The translations under genes were made by a program, and so were the position numbers. Under the pieces are notes generated by a model. It was not told where the DNA came from. It did no database searches and saw only the letters and a list, made by a program, of their open reading frames with translations. A stretch of DNA of 64,000 bases from Kocuria sp. (GTDB lineage: Bacteria; Actinomycetota; Actinomycetes; Actinomycetales; Micrococcaceae): the NCBI RefSeq assembly GCF_030538595.1, contig NZ_JAUNTS010000006.1:62001-126000 (forward strand), written 5' to 3'. This document shows, piece after piece, positions 1 through 9,394 of this stretch; position 1 is the stretch's first letter, and every line of letters begins with the position of its first letter.

Positions 1-69
1 AAGATTGCCTGCTTGGCGGTTGGTGAAAGCAATCTGGGCTGCACCCACGGTGGTGCGGTACCAGTACAT
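1..69 (-). CDS. pgeF: Polyphenol oxidase/laccase-family protein (PgeF/YfiH), N-terminal fragment
   Basis: Only the first 23 codons are inside the window; the gene runs off the left edge. Reading leftwards from ATG at 69 the peptide contains IAFTNRQAG, which resembles the AFTxRxGG motif near the N-terminus of the YfiH/PgeF family (a purine nucleoside-cleaving, multicopper-oxidase-like fold). A strong ribosome site AGGAGG (74-79) lies four bases before the ATG. The position directly downstream of ftsZ on the same strand is where actinobacteria usually carry this gene, followed by yggS and sepF. The family call rests on the short motif plus synteny. Confidence 0.7.
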   Translation of the reverse strand, partial: MYWYRTTVGAAQIAFTNRQAGNL

Positions 70-105
70 GACGCCTCCTGGTCGATCCGGTCGGTGGAAA
101 TGCCG

Positions 106-137
106 CAGCCGGGCATCCCTTGCGGGACGCCCGGCTG
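106..137 (-). terminator. Hairpin between ftsZ and pgeF
   Basis: Fourteen-base arms (106-119 and 124-137) pair with one mismatch around a TTGC loop. No T-run follows, so this is either a GC-rich actinobacterial terminator/attenuator at the end of the division operon or an mRNA processing/stability stem. Confidence 0.6.
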
Positions 138-154
138 TGATCACGCGCGGGGAC

Positions 155-1396
155 TCACTTCAGGAAATCAGGGAAATCCAGGGAGTCCTTGCGGTTGGCG
201 GAACCCTTGACCGAATCCTGTTCGGCTGGCAAATCGACATCGAACCCGGCGTCGTCCGGGACATCGTCATTGGACTGCTGCGACCAACCGGCAGCAGCAC
301 CCGAACGAGCCGGTGCGGACTGGCCGCCACGCTGCGGGGCACGGCCGATGTTGGCCGGCTGGCCCGCTCCGGAGCCGAAAGCGGCGCGGGTGGAGGCGGC
401 CTGCTGGGCTGCGGCGGAGGTGTTGTTCGCGTTGGTCTCCGGGGAGACCGAGTCGAAACCAGCGGCGATCACGGTCACGCGAGCCTGGTCGCCCAGGGCG
501 TCGTCAATCACGGCACCGAAGATGATGTTGGCCTCCGGGTGGGCAACTTCCTGCACCAGGCGGGCGGCCTCATTGATCTCGAACAGGCCCAGGTCCGAGC
601 CACCCTGGATGGAGAGCAGCACACCGTGGGCGCCGTCGATGGAAGCCTCCAGCAGCGGGGAGGCAATGGCCAGCTCGGCAGCCTTGACGGCACGGTCCTC
701 GCCCTGAGCGGAGCCAATGCCCATCAGTGCGGAACCGGCCCCCTGCATCACGGACTTGACGTCTGCAAAGTCCAGGTTGATCAGACCCGGCGTGGTGATC
801 AGATCCGTGATGCCCTGCACACCGGAGAGCAGCACCTGGTCGGCGGACTTGAAGGCATCCAGCATGGACACGTTGCGATCAGAGATGGAGAGCAAACGGT
901 CATTGGGGATCACAATGAGGGTGTCGACTTCATCGCGCAGGGTTTCGATCCCGTTCTCGGCCTGGTTGGAGCGGCGACGCCCCTCAAAGGTGAAGGGGCG
1001 GGTGACCACACCAATGGTCAGGGCACCCAGGGAGCGAGCGATCCGAGCGATCACCGGAGCGCCACCGGTACCGGTGCCACCGCCTTCACCGGCGGTCACA
1101 AACACCATGTCTGCGCCCTTGAGGACTTCCTCAATCTCTTCCTGGTGGTCCTCAGCCGCCTGACGACCAACATCAGGGTTGGCGCCCGCACCGAGCCCGC
1201 GGGTCAATTCACGGCCAACATCAAGTTTGACGTCAGCATCAGACATCAACAGCGCCTGGGCGTCCGTGTTGATGGCGATGAACTCTACGCCGCGCAGACC
1301 TTCTTCAATCATGCGGTTGACGGCATTGACGCCGCCGCCGCCGATGCCGACGACCTTGATGACGGCCAGGTAGTTCTGGGGAGTCGTGGTGTCCAT
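155..1396 (-). CDS. ftsZ: Cell division protein FtsZ
   Basis: Tubulin-like GTPase of 413 residues that polymerises into the Z-ring at mid-cell. Visible are the nucleotide-binding glycines near residues 17-22, the tubulin signature GGGTGTG at 106-112, the T7 synergy loop NLDFADVK at 207-214, a glutamine/alanine-rich disordered linker from about 320, and the C-terminal conserved peptide DFPDFLK that docks FtsA-like or SepF partners. The start at 1396 ([10 protein letters not shown]) is preferred over an upstream ATG because it matches family N-termini and follows an AGGTG-type ribosome site. It is the last division gene of the cluster and lies 299 bp from ftsQ, so it probably also has its own promoters. 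Confidence 0.97.
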   Translation of the reverse strand: MDTTTPQNYLAVIKVVGIGGGGVNAVNRMIEEGLRGVEFIAINTDAQALLMSDADVKLDVGRELTRGLGAGANPDVGRQAAEDHQEEIEEVLKGADMVFVTAGEGGGTGTGGAPVIARIARSLGALTIGVVTRPFTFEGRRRSNQAENGIETLRDEVDTLIVIPNDRLLSISDRNVSMLDAFKSADQVLLSGVQGITDLITTPGLINLDFADVKSVMQGAGSALMGIGSAQGEDRAVKAAELAIASPLLEASIDGAHGVLLSIQGGSDLGLFEINEAARLVQEVAHPEANIIFGAVIDDALGDQARVTVIAAGFDSVSPETNANNTSAAAQQAASTRAAFGSGAGQPANIGRAPQRGGQSAPARSGAAAGWSQQSNDDVPDDAGFDVDLPAEQDSVKGSANRKDSLDFPDFLK

Positions 1397-1695
1397 GATC
1401 ACCTGTTTCACTTCGGGGGTCCGCCCGCCTGGGGGACGAACGGGCTGCTGTTGCGCCAGCCGCACAACCGGGACTCCGATTCCTTAACCTTCAAGCTGCG
1501 GTTCAAGAATGAGTGACCTGCGGATACGGCTCAGCTATTTCTTCCACGCAAAGACTAGCAACGGCCGTGAGGCGATCTGTACGCAACATGGTGTGTTGAG
1601 CAGCGCATCCGGGAAAATTTACGGACAAGCCTTCAACGTTCAGGCAAAACTTGAACAATGCAGCGCTGTGGCGTCACTCAATGTCACCGGGGTTA
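1397..1695 (-). other. ftsQ-ftsZ intergenic region
   Basis: A 299-bp non-coding gap, the longest inside the dcw cluster after the mraZ-rsmH gap. It is less GC-rich around 1540-1670. A TAGTCT hexamer (minus strand, 1552-1557) could be a -10 box for ftsZ. No convincing hairpin or repeat was found. Dedicated ftsZ promoters in this gap are usual in actinobacteria. Confidence 0.5.
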
Positions 1696-2694
1696 TCACT
1701 CCAGGACAGGATGCTCAGGAGAAGAAACGTCATAAACGCTCACGGCACCCGTGGCTGCGCCGGCCTCCACCAGCTGTGCCAGCACCTCAGCTTTGAGGGC
1801 GCCCCGGGAAGAGTCCCCCCACCGCACCGTGATCCCACCGTCCAGTTCAAGAACCACCGTGGAGTTGGACTCCGCTTGCGCAGAGCTGACTTGTTCCAGC
1901 AAGGCTGAAGGCAAGGTGGAAAGTACATCCGCCACAAACGTGAAGTCCTCCGATCCCAAAATCTCCGTGCCACCTTCAATCACGGGAACGTTGAGATCAG
2001 CGGGATCTTCCACGGTGCGCAGCACGGTGCCCTCATGATCCACCAGGGCCCAGCTGGCGCCGTCTTGCACAGCGGCCACCGGCACACGTTCCGTCAGTTC
2101 CACCACCAACGTGTTGTTGGGCATGGTCATCACATGCACGGAACGCACCTGGGGTAGATCCCCCAGGCTGTCCATCACATCCCGTTCTGAAATGCGGGTC
2201 ATGGGGACACCTTGAAACTGCTCCAGGTGTTGGGAAACTTCCTGGGAATCCGTCAGCTGGGCTCCTTGGACCTCGATGGAACGTACTGCCAGGAGCGGCG
2301 AAAAGAAGATCACCCAGGCCAATACCAGGGCCCCTACCAAGGCTCCGGCACTCCCCCAGAGGGCGCGACGACGTCGCCGTGTCCGGCGCTGCGCTGCTGT
2401 GAGTTGGTGCGAGCTCCGGTGGCCCGATCTGTGCGGCCCGTCCGGTCCCTCACCCTGTATGCGACGGCGCCAAGCACTGAACTGTCCACCACCCGAAGGG
2501 ACTTCTTCATAGCGAGAGGTGTCCAGGTCCGAGACTTTGGAGTCGTCATTGACCAGAACGCTGCCCGGTTCCTGCCCAGATTCCGGCGGCGTGCCGTTCT
2601 CTGCGCCGTGCTCAGAGGGAGCCTGCGATTGGCCCGCGGACGAGGAATGTTTGCGGTTGAGCCGTGGCTGATGAGGGCGTTGCCCGGGAGCCAT
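1696..2694 (-). CDS. ftsQ: Cell division protein FtsQ
   Basis: Bitopic division protein of 332 residues. It has a long, charged cytoplasmic N-terminus (about 110 residues, rich in Pro/Ser/Arg), one membrane segment at about 112-132 (GALVGALVLAWVIFFSPLL), a POTRA domain at about 135-205 beginning VRSIEVQGA, and an FtsQ/DivIB C-terminal beta domain. It bridges early and late divisome proteins through FtsB/FtsL. The ATG at 2694 overlaps the murC stop by one base (TGATG), implying translational coupling. The N-terminal tail is much longer than in enterobacteria but typical of actinobacteria. Confidence 0.93.
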   Translation of the reverse strand: MAPGQRPHQPRLNRKHSSSAGQSQAPSEHGAENGTPPESGQEPGSVLVNDDSKVSDLDTSRYEEVPSGGGQFSAWRRRIQGEGPDGPHRSGHRSSHQLTAAQRRTRRRRRALWGSAGALVGALVLAWVIFFSPLLAVRSIEVQGAQLTDSQEVSQHLEQFQGVPMTRISERDVMDSLGDLPQVRSVHVMTMPNNTLVVELTERVPVAAVQDGASWALVDHEGTVLRTVEDPADLNVPVIEGGTEILGSEDFTFVADVLSTLPSALLEQVSSAQAESNSTVVLELDGGITVRWGDSSRGALKAEVLAQLVEAGAATGAVSVYDVSSPEHPVLE

Positions 2695-4154
2695 CAGACG
2701 GCGACTTCCCCGGCCAGTGCAGCCACCAGCTGCGGACCGTAAACCGTCACGTCCCCCGCGCCGATGGTCATGACCAAATCCCCCGGTTCTGCCTGGGAGA
2801 GCACAGCGGTGATGGCTTCCTGGGCATCCGCCACCGCACGCACCCGCTCATTGCCGGCCTCCGTGATCAGCTGCGCGGTGACTCCGGGAACGGGGTCTTC
2901 ACGCGCTGCAAAGATCGGCAGCACCCACGCATGATCTGCCAGCTCCAAGGCAGCGGCAAACTCCCCGGCAAAAGCCTGGGTTCGGGAGAACAGATGTGGT
3001 TGAAACAGGGCGTGAACCTGATGCCCGTTGGCCACATTGCGCGCCGCTGTCAGGGCAGCCGCCACCTCCGTGGGGTGGTGGGCATAGTCGTCAAAAACTC
3101 GAATGCCGTTACCTTCGCCTTTGAGGTCAAAGCGCCGCGCTGATCCGTGGAAGCCGGTCAATCCACGCAGTGCATCTTCCGCTGGAACTCCGGTTGCCCA
3201 GGCGACGGCGAAAGCCGCCGTGGCATTTTGCACGTTGTGTGCTCCGGGGACGGAAAGACTCAACCGGTACCGGTGGGCATCCGCACCGTCACCGACCACC
3301 AGCGTGGCGGTGGAGCCAAGACCGTGGCTTTCGATCTGGTGAATCTCAATGTCCGCCGTGGGGTCCGTGCCGTAAGTGAGCACCTTGCCCCCGCTGTCCC
3401 GGAAACTCTGGGCCAGCGCGCGTGAGCCCGCATCATCCTGGCAGGCCACCAGTGTGCCGCCGTCACGAATGGTGGCGGCAAAGTCGTCAAAAGCCTGGAA
3501 GAAAGCCTCCGTGGAGGGGTAATGATCCAGATGGTCCGGTTCAATGTTGGTCACCACGGCCACGGTGGGGGCGTATTTCAGGAAAGAACCGTCTGACTCA
3601 TCGGCTTCGGCCACAAACCAATCGCCGTGACCCAATGCGGCGTTGGAGCCCAAATCTGCCACGTGGGCACCGATGGCCCAGGACGGGCGGCGCCCCGCTG
3701 CTTCCAGCATCACGGCGATCATGGAACTGGTGGTGGTCTTCCCGTGGGTTCCGGCAACCGCCACCACATGTGAACCGTGCATGGTCACCGCCAGGGCATC
3801 CGACCGGTGCAGAACAGCAAGCCCCAGCTTCCGAGCAGCCGCCAACTCCGGGTTGGTCTCCCGAATGGCGGTGGAGATCACCACGGTGTCCACGTCATGC
3901 ACGTTCTCAGCACGTTGCCCCACGGTCACGGTGGCACCTTGCTCACGCAGCTGCAGCAAGGCGGTGGATTCCTGGGCGTCGGAGCCGTGCACCGGGACGC
4001 CGTGGGCCAGCAGCAACCGGGCGACGGCGGACATGCCCGCCCCGCCTATTCCGATCAGGTGCGTCCGTCCCAACTCCTGCGGAGGGGTGTGGACTCCCAC
4101 CTGTGCAGCACCGTTGTGGGCATCTCCACTGGCATCCTGTGTGTAATGGTTCAC
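2694..4154 (-). CDS. murC: UDP-N-acetylmuramate--L-alanine ligase
   Basis: Cytoplasmic Mur ligase (486 residues) adding L-alanine to UDP-MurNAc, the first amino acid of the stem peptide. The sequence shows the N-terminal Rossmann motif GIGGAGMS at about 35-42, the ATP-binding GTHGKTTT at 135-142, the central-domain region EADESDGSF and the C-terminal [10 protein letters not shown] motif characteristic of MurC. The ATG at 4154 overlaps the murG stop by four bases. Length and motifs are normal for the family. Confidence 0.97.
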   Translation of the reverse strand: MNHYTQDASGDAHNGAAQVGVHTPPQELGRTHLIGIGGAGMSAVARLLLAHGVPVHGSDAQESTALLQLREQGATVTVGQRAENVHDVDTVVISTAIRETNPELAAARKLGLAVLHRSDALAVTMHGSHVVAVAGTHGKTTTSSMIAVMLEAAGRRPSWAIGAHVADLGSNAALGHGDWFVAEADESDGSFLKYAPTVAVVTNIEPDHLDHYPSTEAFFQAFDDFAATIRDGGTLVACQDDAGSRALAQSFRDSGGKVLTYGTDPTADIEIHQIESHGLGSTATLVVGDGADAHRYRLSLSVPGAHNVQNATAAFAVAWATGVPAEDALRGLTGFHGSARRFDLKGEGNGIRVFDDYAHHPTEVAAALTAARNVANGHQVHALFQPHLFSRTQAFAGEFAAALELADHAWVLPIFAAREDPVPGVTAQLITEAGNERVRAVADAQEAITAVLSQAEPGDLVMTIGAGDVTVYGPQLVAALAGEVAV

Positions 4155-5311
4155 GCTCGCGCCTCCTGCAAAATCAACTGGGCCATGGTGGCTGCGGCAT
4201 CACGCACGCCGGCCCCCCGGGCTGCTTGGGCCATCTGCGCCAGCGCCTGAGTGTCGGTGGCCAGGGGAAATACGGTGTCCCGGACGTACTCCGGGGTGAA
4301 TTCGGCGTCCTTGACCACGTGTGCTGCCCCGGCATTCACCAGTGACCGTGCGTTGAGCGCCTGCTCTCCGTTGCCGATGGGCAAGGGCACAAAAATGGCA
4401 GGCAAACCCACTGCGGCCACTTCCGAGACCGTGGCCGCCCCGGAGCGCGCCACCAGAAGATCTGCCGCTGCATAGACCTGCTCCATACCATCCACGTATT
4501 CCACCTGGTGGTAGCCCTGGGCTGTGACCAGTTCGCCACGAGCATCCATCAGTTGTTTGCCGTGCCCGGTGACGTGCAACACCTGGATGCCTGCTGGGCC
4601 GATCTCCTGCACCACTTGGCTCATGGTCTGGTTCATGCTTTGTGCACCGGATGATCCACCGGTGAGAATCACCGTGGGCAGCGCCGGGTCCAGGCCCAAT
4701 GCCTGCCGGGCCTCGGCCTGCCGTGCAGCTCGGTCCAGACCAGCGATCTCCGGGCGCATGGGCATACCCACCGTGCGCGCCCCCGCAATCGGGGTGTCCG
4801 GAAATGCAGTGGCAACCACAGCGGCAAACCGGGCACCCACCCGGTTGGCCAGCCCGGGGCGCGCATTGGCCTCGTGAATCACCACGGGGATTCCGCGCCG
4901 CTTGGCAGCCAGATACATGGGGGTGCTCACATAGCCACCCACGCCCACCACCACGTCAGCCGCATGACGGTCAATGATCTGACCGGCTTGTTTGACGGCG
5001 CCCCGCAGCCGAAGCGGCAATTTGAGCAGGTCCATGGATGGTTTGCGCGGCAGTGGCACGCGATCAATGGTTTCCAGCGGCAATCCGGCTGCCGGAACCA
5101 GACGGGTTTCCATCCCCGTCGTCGTACCCACCGCTGTAATGTCCGCGGAGGGGTCGGCGTCCTGCAAAGCCCGCGCAATGGCAAGCAGAGGGGACACGTG
5201 GCCGGCCGTACCACCGCCGGCGATCACCACGGACACCACACCCGCTGTGGACTGCGCTGCCGAGGAGGGGGTGGGTTCCTGCTGCCCTGCCCCGGGTACC
5301 TGGTGATTCAT
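4151..5311 (-). CDS. murG: UDP-GlcNAc--lipid I N-acetylglucosaminyltransferase
   Basis: Peripheral membrane GT-B glycosyltransferase (386 residues) converting lipid I to lipid II. Motifs are [10 protein letters not shown] near residue 31, the second-domain [10 protein letters not shown], and the donor-binding region [13 protein letters not shown](V)GLP. The start at 5311 was chosen because ATGA overlaps the ftsW stop by four bases and a GGAGAGG ribosome site sits just upstream; a longer open frame to 5506 would overlap ftsW heavily. The roughly 25 residues before the first strand are polar and poorly conserved. Confidence 0.95.
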   Translation of the reverse strand: MNHQVPGAGQQEPTPSSAAQSTAGVVSVVIAGGGTAGHVSPLLAIARALQDADPSADITAVGTTTGMETRLVPAAGLPLETIDRVPLPRKPSMDLLKLPLRLRGAVKQAGQIIDRHAADVVVGVGGYVSTPMYLAAKRRGIPVVIHEANARPGLANRVGARFAAVVATAFPDTPIAGARTVGMPMRPEIAGLDRAARQAEARQALGLDPALPTVILTGGSSGAQSMNQTMSQVVQEIGPAGIQVLHVTGHGKQLMDARGELVTAQGYHQVEYVDGMEQVYAAADLLVARSGAATVSEVAAVGLPAIFVPLPIGNGEQALNARSLVNAGAAHVVKDAEFTPEYVRDTVFPLATDTQALAQMAQAARGAGVRDAAATMAQLILQEARA

Positions 5312-6678
5312 GATGTCCTCTCCGGACGGGTCCCAATGCGGTGCACATTGTGGGGAAGCTCCGTCTCCCCGTCCCATGCCGCCTCGGGAGCGGGGCTCGG
5401 TGTTGTTCGTGCAGACGGCCCGCGGAATCGGTTGATCAGCCGGTCCAACCAAGTGGGTCCGGCCAGTCTGGTGAAGGACATGACCACCCCCACTGCCGCC
5501 AAACACATGAACAAGGAGGACCCACCGTAACTGATGAATGGTAGGGGAACCCCAATCACGGGCAGAGCACCCGTGACCATTCCGATGTTCACAAAAGCCT
5601 GACCGATCAACCAGGCCAAGATCCCACCCGTGGTGATCCGTTCAAAGGTTGAGTTGCTGCGCAACAACACACGAGCCATGGCCACCGCCATCACAGCGAA
5701 CAAAGCCAAGATGAAGACCGTGCCAATGAGCCCCAGCTCTTCACCGATGATCGCAAAAATGTAGTCATTGTGTGCTTCCGGCACATAGCTGTACTTGGAC
5801 CGGGACTGCCCCAGCCCAACTCCCCACCATCCTCCGGTGGCCAAGGCACCCAAGCCTTGCTGCGCCTGCCAGCAGGAGCCTGCGGCGTCGCAGTTGCCGG
5901 TGATCCAACCGGTCACACGATCCATGCGGTGGGGAGCCATGACCACGGTGAACGCGCTGATCACCAAGGCTCCCAAGCCACCCACGGCAAAAAGTTTCAG
6001 TGGTGCTCCGGCCAGGAACAGCGCCGCAGCGTAGATCAGCACAAAGATGATCGCCGTTCCGGCGTCCCCGCCTGCGCCCACCCCGATCAGCGGGACCAAC
6101 AGGATCAGCCCGGAAGGCCACAAATAGCCCCATCCGTGCAATTGCCGGGAGTACTTGGCAAAGTACCAGCCCAGCATCAAGGCCACCCCGAGCTTTGCCG
6201 CCTCCGAAGGCTGGGCGGTGAATTGCCCGATTTGAATCCAGTTGCGGTTGCCGTTGATCTCAGTGCCCCACAGCAACACGGTGGCCAGACCCAAGCTGGT
6301 GACCGCAAAGGCCATCACGGCACATCGTTCAAACAGTTTGGGCGGCAGCAGTGACAGGACCACCATGGCAAAGATGCCGCCGCCACCAAACACCAGCTGG
6401 CGCCAAAAATACTGGTACGCCGACTGATCGGAGGAGATGGACTCCACGGAGGAGGAGGACAACACCATCATGACGCCTACGGCGGAGAGCAGAACCGCAC
6501 TTGCCGCCAAGGCGTAATAGGAATGCAGCAGCGGACCGTCATGGACCCAGGTCCAGACCCGCCGCAACAGCCCGGTCCCCGCGGACTGCGCTGCAACCAA
6601 GTCGGGACGGGAGGCACCGGATTCAGCACGGCGCATGGCGCTGACCGTGCTGTTGCGGGTGCGTCCGCGCGGACTCAT
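5308..6678 (-). CDS. ftsW: SEDS peptidoglycan polymerase FtsW
   Basis: Polytopic membrane glycosyltransferase of the SEDS family (456 residues, about ten membrane segments) that polymerises lipid II at the septum together with the class B PBP FtsI. The cytoplasmic N-terminus is about 45 residues. The catalytic aspartate region reads GGDAGTA, retaining Asp but with Gly-Gly where many family members have a proline or acidic residue. Other signatures are [18 protein letters not shown] and the C-terminal [13 protein letters not shown]. It overlaps murD by four bases. The long hydrophilic C-tail (from about 415) is common in actinobacteria. Confidence 0.95.
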   Translation of the reverse strand: MSPRGRTRNSTVSAMRRAESGASRPDLVAAQSAGTGLLRRVWTWVHDGPLLHSYYALAASAVLLSAVGVMMVLSSSSVESISSDQSAYQYFWRQLVFGGGGIFAMVVLSLLPPKLFERCAVMAFAVTSLGLATVLLWGTEINGNRNWIQIGQFTAQPSEAAKLGVALMLGWYFAKYSRQLHGWGYLWPSGLILLVPLIGVGAGGDAGTAIIFVLIYAAALFLAGAPLKLFAVGGLGALVISAFTVVMAPHRMDRVTGWITGNCDAAGSCWQAQQGLGALATGGWWGVGLGQSRSKYSYVPEAHNDYIFAIIGEELGLIGTVFILALFAVMAVAMARVLLRSNSTFERITTGGILAWLIGQAFVNIGMVTGALPVIGVPLPFISYGGSSLFMCLAAVGVVMSFTRLAGPTWLDRLINRFRGPSARTTPSPAPEAAWDGETELPHNVHRIGTRPERTS

Positions 6679-8216
6679 GACAAACGCTCCACCAAATCGG
6701 CAACGGACACCGTGAACGCCTGGCCGCGGTGGGCATAGTCCTTGAACTGATCCATGGAGGCCGCAGCCGGCGCCAACAGAACCGTGTCACCTTCCACTGC
6801 CACCCGGTGGGCCGCTGCAACGGCAAGGCGCATCACGGCGTCACCGTCTGCTGCATCAACCGGTGCCTGTCCAGCGTCCTGGACTGCTGGAATCACCGGG
6901 ACATCCGGGGCGTGCTGGGCCAGTGCCGCCGTGAGATTGGCGTTGTCTGTGCCAATGAGCACCACCGCCCGCAAGCGGTGGGCGTGCTGGGCCACCAAAT
7001 CGTGGCTGTCCGTGCCCTTGGCCAGGCCACCGGCAATCCAGACCACCGGATCAAAAGCGGACAGGGAGGCGTTGGCGGCGTGCGGGTTGGTGGCCTTGGA
7101 ATCGTTGATCCACACCACACCGTTGGTCTTGGCCACGGGCTGGATGCGGTGGGCGCCTGGCTCAAAGCGGCGCAGCCCTTCCCCCACCTCCGGTGCGTCA
7201 ACACCGGCAGCTCGCGCCAAGGCGGCAGCAGCCAGGGCATTGGCCACTCCATGCACGGTGGGGACCGGCTTCAACTCCGTCACGGAAGCCAGCTCCAAGG
7301 CCTGATGGCGGCGATCGTCCAGGAAGGCGCGATCCACCAGCAGATCTTCCACCACGCCCAGCATGGAGGGTTGCGGATGACCGGCGGTGAAACCGATGGC
7401 GCGGCACCCCTCCACCACGTCGGCCTCCTCCACCATGTGAAGCGTGCTCTGATCGGCCACGTTGTAGACCGCCGCCACCCGGCAGTTTTCATACACGCGC
7501 GACTTGTCCGCAAGGTAGTTCTGGAAGCTCCCGTGCCAGTCCACGTGATCTTCTGCAATGTTGAGACACACCGCAGCCAGCGGGGAGACTGAGTACTGCC
7601 AGTGCAGCTGGAAGCTGGAGAGTTCCACGGCCAGAACGTCGTACTCCACGGGGTCACGCAGCGCGTCCAGAACAGGGGTGCCCACATTGCCCACGGCAAT
7701 GGCTTTCAATCCCCCGGCTTGGAGCATGGCTTCCGTCATCTGGACCGTGGTGGTCTTGCCGTTGGTACCCGTGATGCAAACCCATTCCGCGGTTTTTCGG
7801 CCGGCACGCTCACGGATGCGCCAGGCCAGCTCCACATCCCCCCAGATTTGGATGCCCAATTCCCGTGCCTGCGCCAGCAGCGGCTGATCCGGGCGCAAAC
7901 CCGGTGAGGTGACCACCAGTTCAGCCTGCTGGCCCTCCACCAGCGGTACGGAGGACATGAACTCTTGCCCCAGCAGGACCTCTTTGGCACCCACAATTTT
8001 CAGCGTTTCCGCCTTGTTGCGGGTTTCCTCAGACACTTTGCCATCCACGACGACGACGTTGGCGCCCAGCTCAATCAACGTGTCTGCTGCGGCGAATCCA
8101 GCCACCCCGATTCCCACAACCACCACGGGCAGACCGGACCAGTCCGCATCCCAGCTGGTGAGTTCTTCAAGGCGGGGCGAACCCAAGACGGGGTTGGCGT
8201 TGGTGGATGCGATCAC
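6675..8216 (-). CDS. murD: UDP-N-acetylmuramoylalanine--D-glutamate ligase
   Basis: Mur ligase adding D-glutamate to UDP-MurNAc-L-Ala (513 residues with this start). It shows an N-terminal Rossmann segment VVVVGIGVAGFA, the ATP loop GTNGKTTT at 150-157, HVDWHGSFQNYLADK in the central domain and NDSKATNPHAA in the C-terminal region, both MurD hallmarks. The start is a GTG at 8216: GTGA overlaps the mraY stop by four bases and GGAGGAA lies seven bases upstream. A longer open frame reaches into mraY but has no better ribosome site. Confidence 0.95.
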   Translation of the reverse strand: MIASTNANPVLGSPRLEELTSWDADWSGLPVVVVGIGVAGFAAADTLIELGANVVVVDGKVSEETRNKAETLKIVGAKEVLLGQEFMSSVPLVEGQQAELVVTSPGLRPDQPLLAQARELGIQIWGDVELAWRIRERAGRKTAEWVCITGTNGKTTTVQMTEAMLQAGGLKAIAVGNVGTPVLDALRDPVEYDVLAVELSSFQLHWQYSVSPLAAVCLNIAEDHVDWHGSFQNYLADKSRVYENCRVAAVYNVADQSTLHMVEEADVVEGCRAIGFTAGHPQPSMLGVVEDLLVDRAFLDDRRHQALELASVTELKPVPTVHGVANALAAAALARAAGVDAPEVGEGLRRFEPGAHRIQPVAKTNGVVWINDSKATNPHAANASLSAFDPVVWIAGGLAKGTDSHDLVAQHAHRLRAVVLIGTDNANLTAALAQHAPDVPVIPAVQDAGQAPVDAADGDAVMRLAVAAAHRVAVEGDTVLLAPAAASMDQFKDYAHRGQAFTVSVADLVERLS

Positions 8217-9394
8217 CGGAAAGTTCCTCCATTGGAGATCAGCCACTCTCCGTAGAAAATGGCCAGGGCAACGGCCACGAACAGTCCGGCGATGATCCAA
8301 AAGCGGACCACAACGGTCACTTCCTGCCAGCCCTTGAGTTCAAAGTGATGTTGCAGCGGTGCCATCTTGAAGATGCGCTTTCCACCGGAGAGTTTGAACC
8401 ACCCCACCTGGAGGATCACGGACACCGTGATCAGCACGAACAGTCCGGCAATCAGAACCAAAAGCAGTTCCGTACGGCTCAGGACGGCAAAGGCCGCCAA
8501 GGCACCGCCCAGGCCCAATGACCCGGTGTCACCCATGAAAATCTTGGCCGGGGAGGTGTTCCACCAGAGGAAACCGATCAAGGCGCCGATCAGCGCAGCT
8601 GCCAACACAGCAAGATCAGATGGATCGCGCACGGTGTAGCACAGTCCGGAGGCGGAGGTGGTGGCGGGATCACCGCAGAGATGATCCGTCTGCCACATGC
8701 TGATCAACAGGTAGCCGGAGAACACCAGAATGGCGGCTCCCGTGGCCAGACCGTCCAAACCATCGGTCAGGTTGACCGCATTGGTGGTGGCCGTGGCAAT
8801 CAAGTTGACCCACACCACAAAGAGAATCAGTCCCGCGATCACCAGGAGCACATTGCGTTCGCTGGTGAGAGCTTCGATCAAGCCCCCCTGGAACTGCCCA
8901 AAGCCCATGTCCAGGGCGGGAAGATCACGGGTGATGGACACCGCCGTGGAGCCGGGAGTCTCCCCCCGAGGATCAGGGAACAGCAAGGCCAAAACACCAA
9001 AAGCGGACCCGATGAGGCCCTGCAACAGGATTTTGCCCTTGGGAGTCAGCCCCAGGTTCTGCTTCTTGGTGATCTTGGTGAAGTCGTCAATGCCACCCAC
9101 AAATCCCATGCCGAGCATCAGGAACAGCGCCAGGACACCGGACACCGTGGGGCCCGTCCAGTTGCCCGTGGTGATCCCCACACCCAGGTGGGAGATCAGG
9201 TAGGCCACCGTGGCGGCCCCCAGGATGGCCACGCCACCCATGGTGGGCGTGCCACGTTTGGTTTGATGGCTGGACGGCCCGTCTTCACGAATGAACTGGC
9301 CGTAGCCCTGTCTGGCCAAGAATTTGATGAACGCGGGGGTACCGAAAATCGAGAGTGCCAGGCCCAGGAAGCCCGCTACCACAATCTGAATCAT
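8213..9394 (-). CDS. mraY: Phospho-N-acetylmuramoyl-pentapeptide transferase
   Basis: Integral membrane enzyme (393 residues, about ten membrane segments) that moves phospho-MurNAc-pentapeptide to undecaprenyl phosphate, forming lipid I. Family motifs seen are GTPTMGG near residue 50, the acidic FVGGIDDFTK, NAVNLTDGLDGLA, FMGDTGSLGLGG and the late MAPLQHHFELKGW histidine motif. Normal length. It overlaps murF by four bases and murD by four bases. Confidence 0.97.
   Translation of the reverse strand: MIQIVVAGFLGLALSIFGTPAFIKFLARQGYGQFIREDGPSSHQTKRGTPTMGGVAILGAATVAYLISHLGVGITTGNWTGPTVSGVLALFLMLGMGFVGGIDDFTKITKKQNLGLTPKGKILLQGLIGSAFGVLALLFPDPRGETPGSTAVSITRDLPALDMGFGQFQGGLIEALTSERNVLLVIAGLILFVVWVNLIATATTNAVNLTDGLDGLATGAAILVFSGYLLISMWQTDHLCGDPATTSASGLCYTVRDPSDLAVLAAALIGALIGFLWWNTSPAKIFMGDTGSLGLGGALAAFAVLSRTELLLVLIAGLFVLITVSVILQVGWFKLSGGKRIFKMAPLQHHFELKGWQEVTVVVRFWIIAGLFVAVALAIFYGEWLISNGGTFR

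Noticed and set aside
5..1516. Long plus-strand open frame (503 codons) opposite ftsZ
   Set aside because: Antisense shadow of a GC-rich gene; no domain, and ftsZ on the minus strand has full motif support.
5308..6678. FtsW catalytic loop damaged (GGDAGTA)
   Set aside because: The essential Asp is present and flanking residues vary among actinobacteria; not evidence of inactivation.
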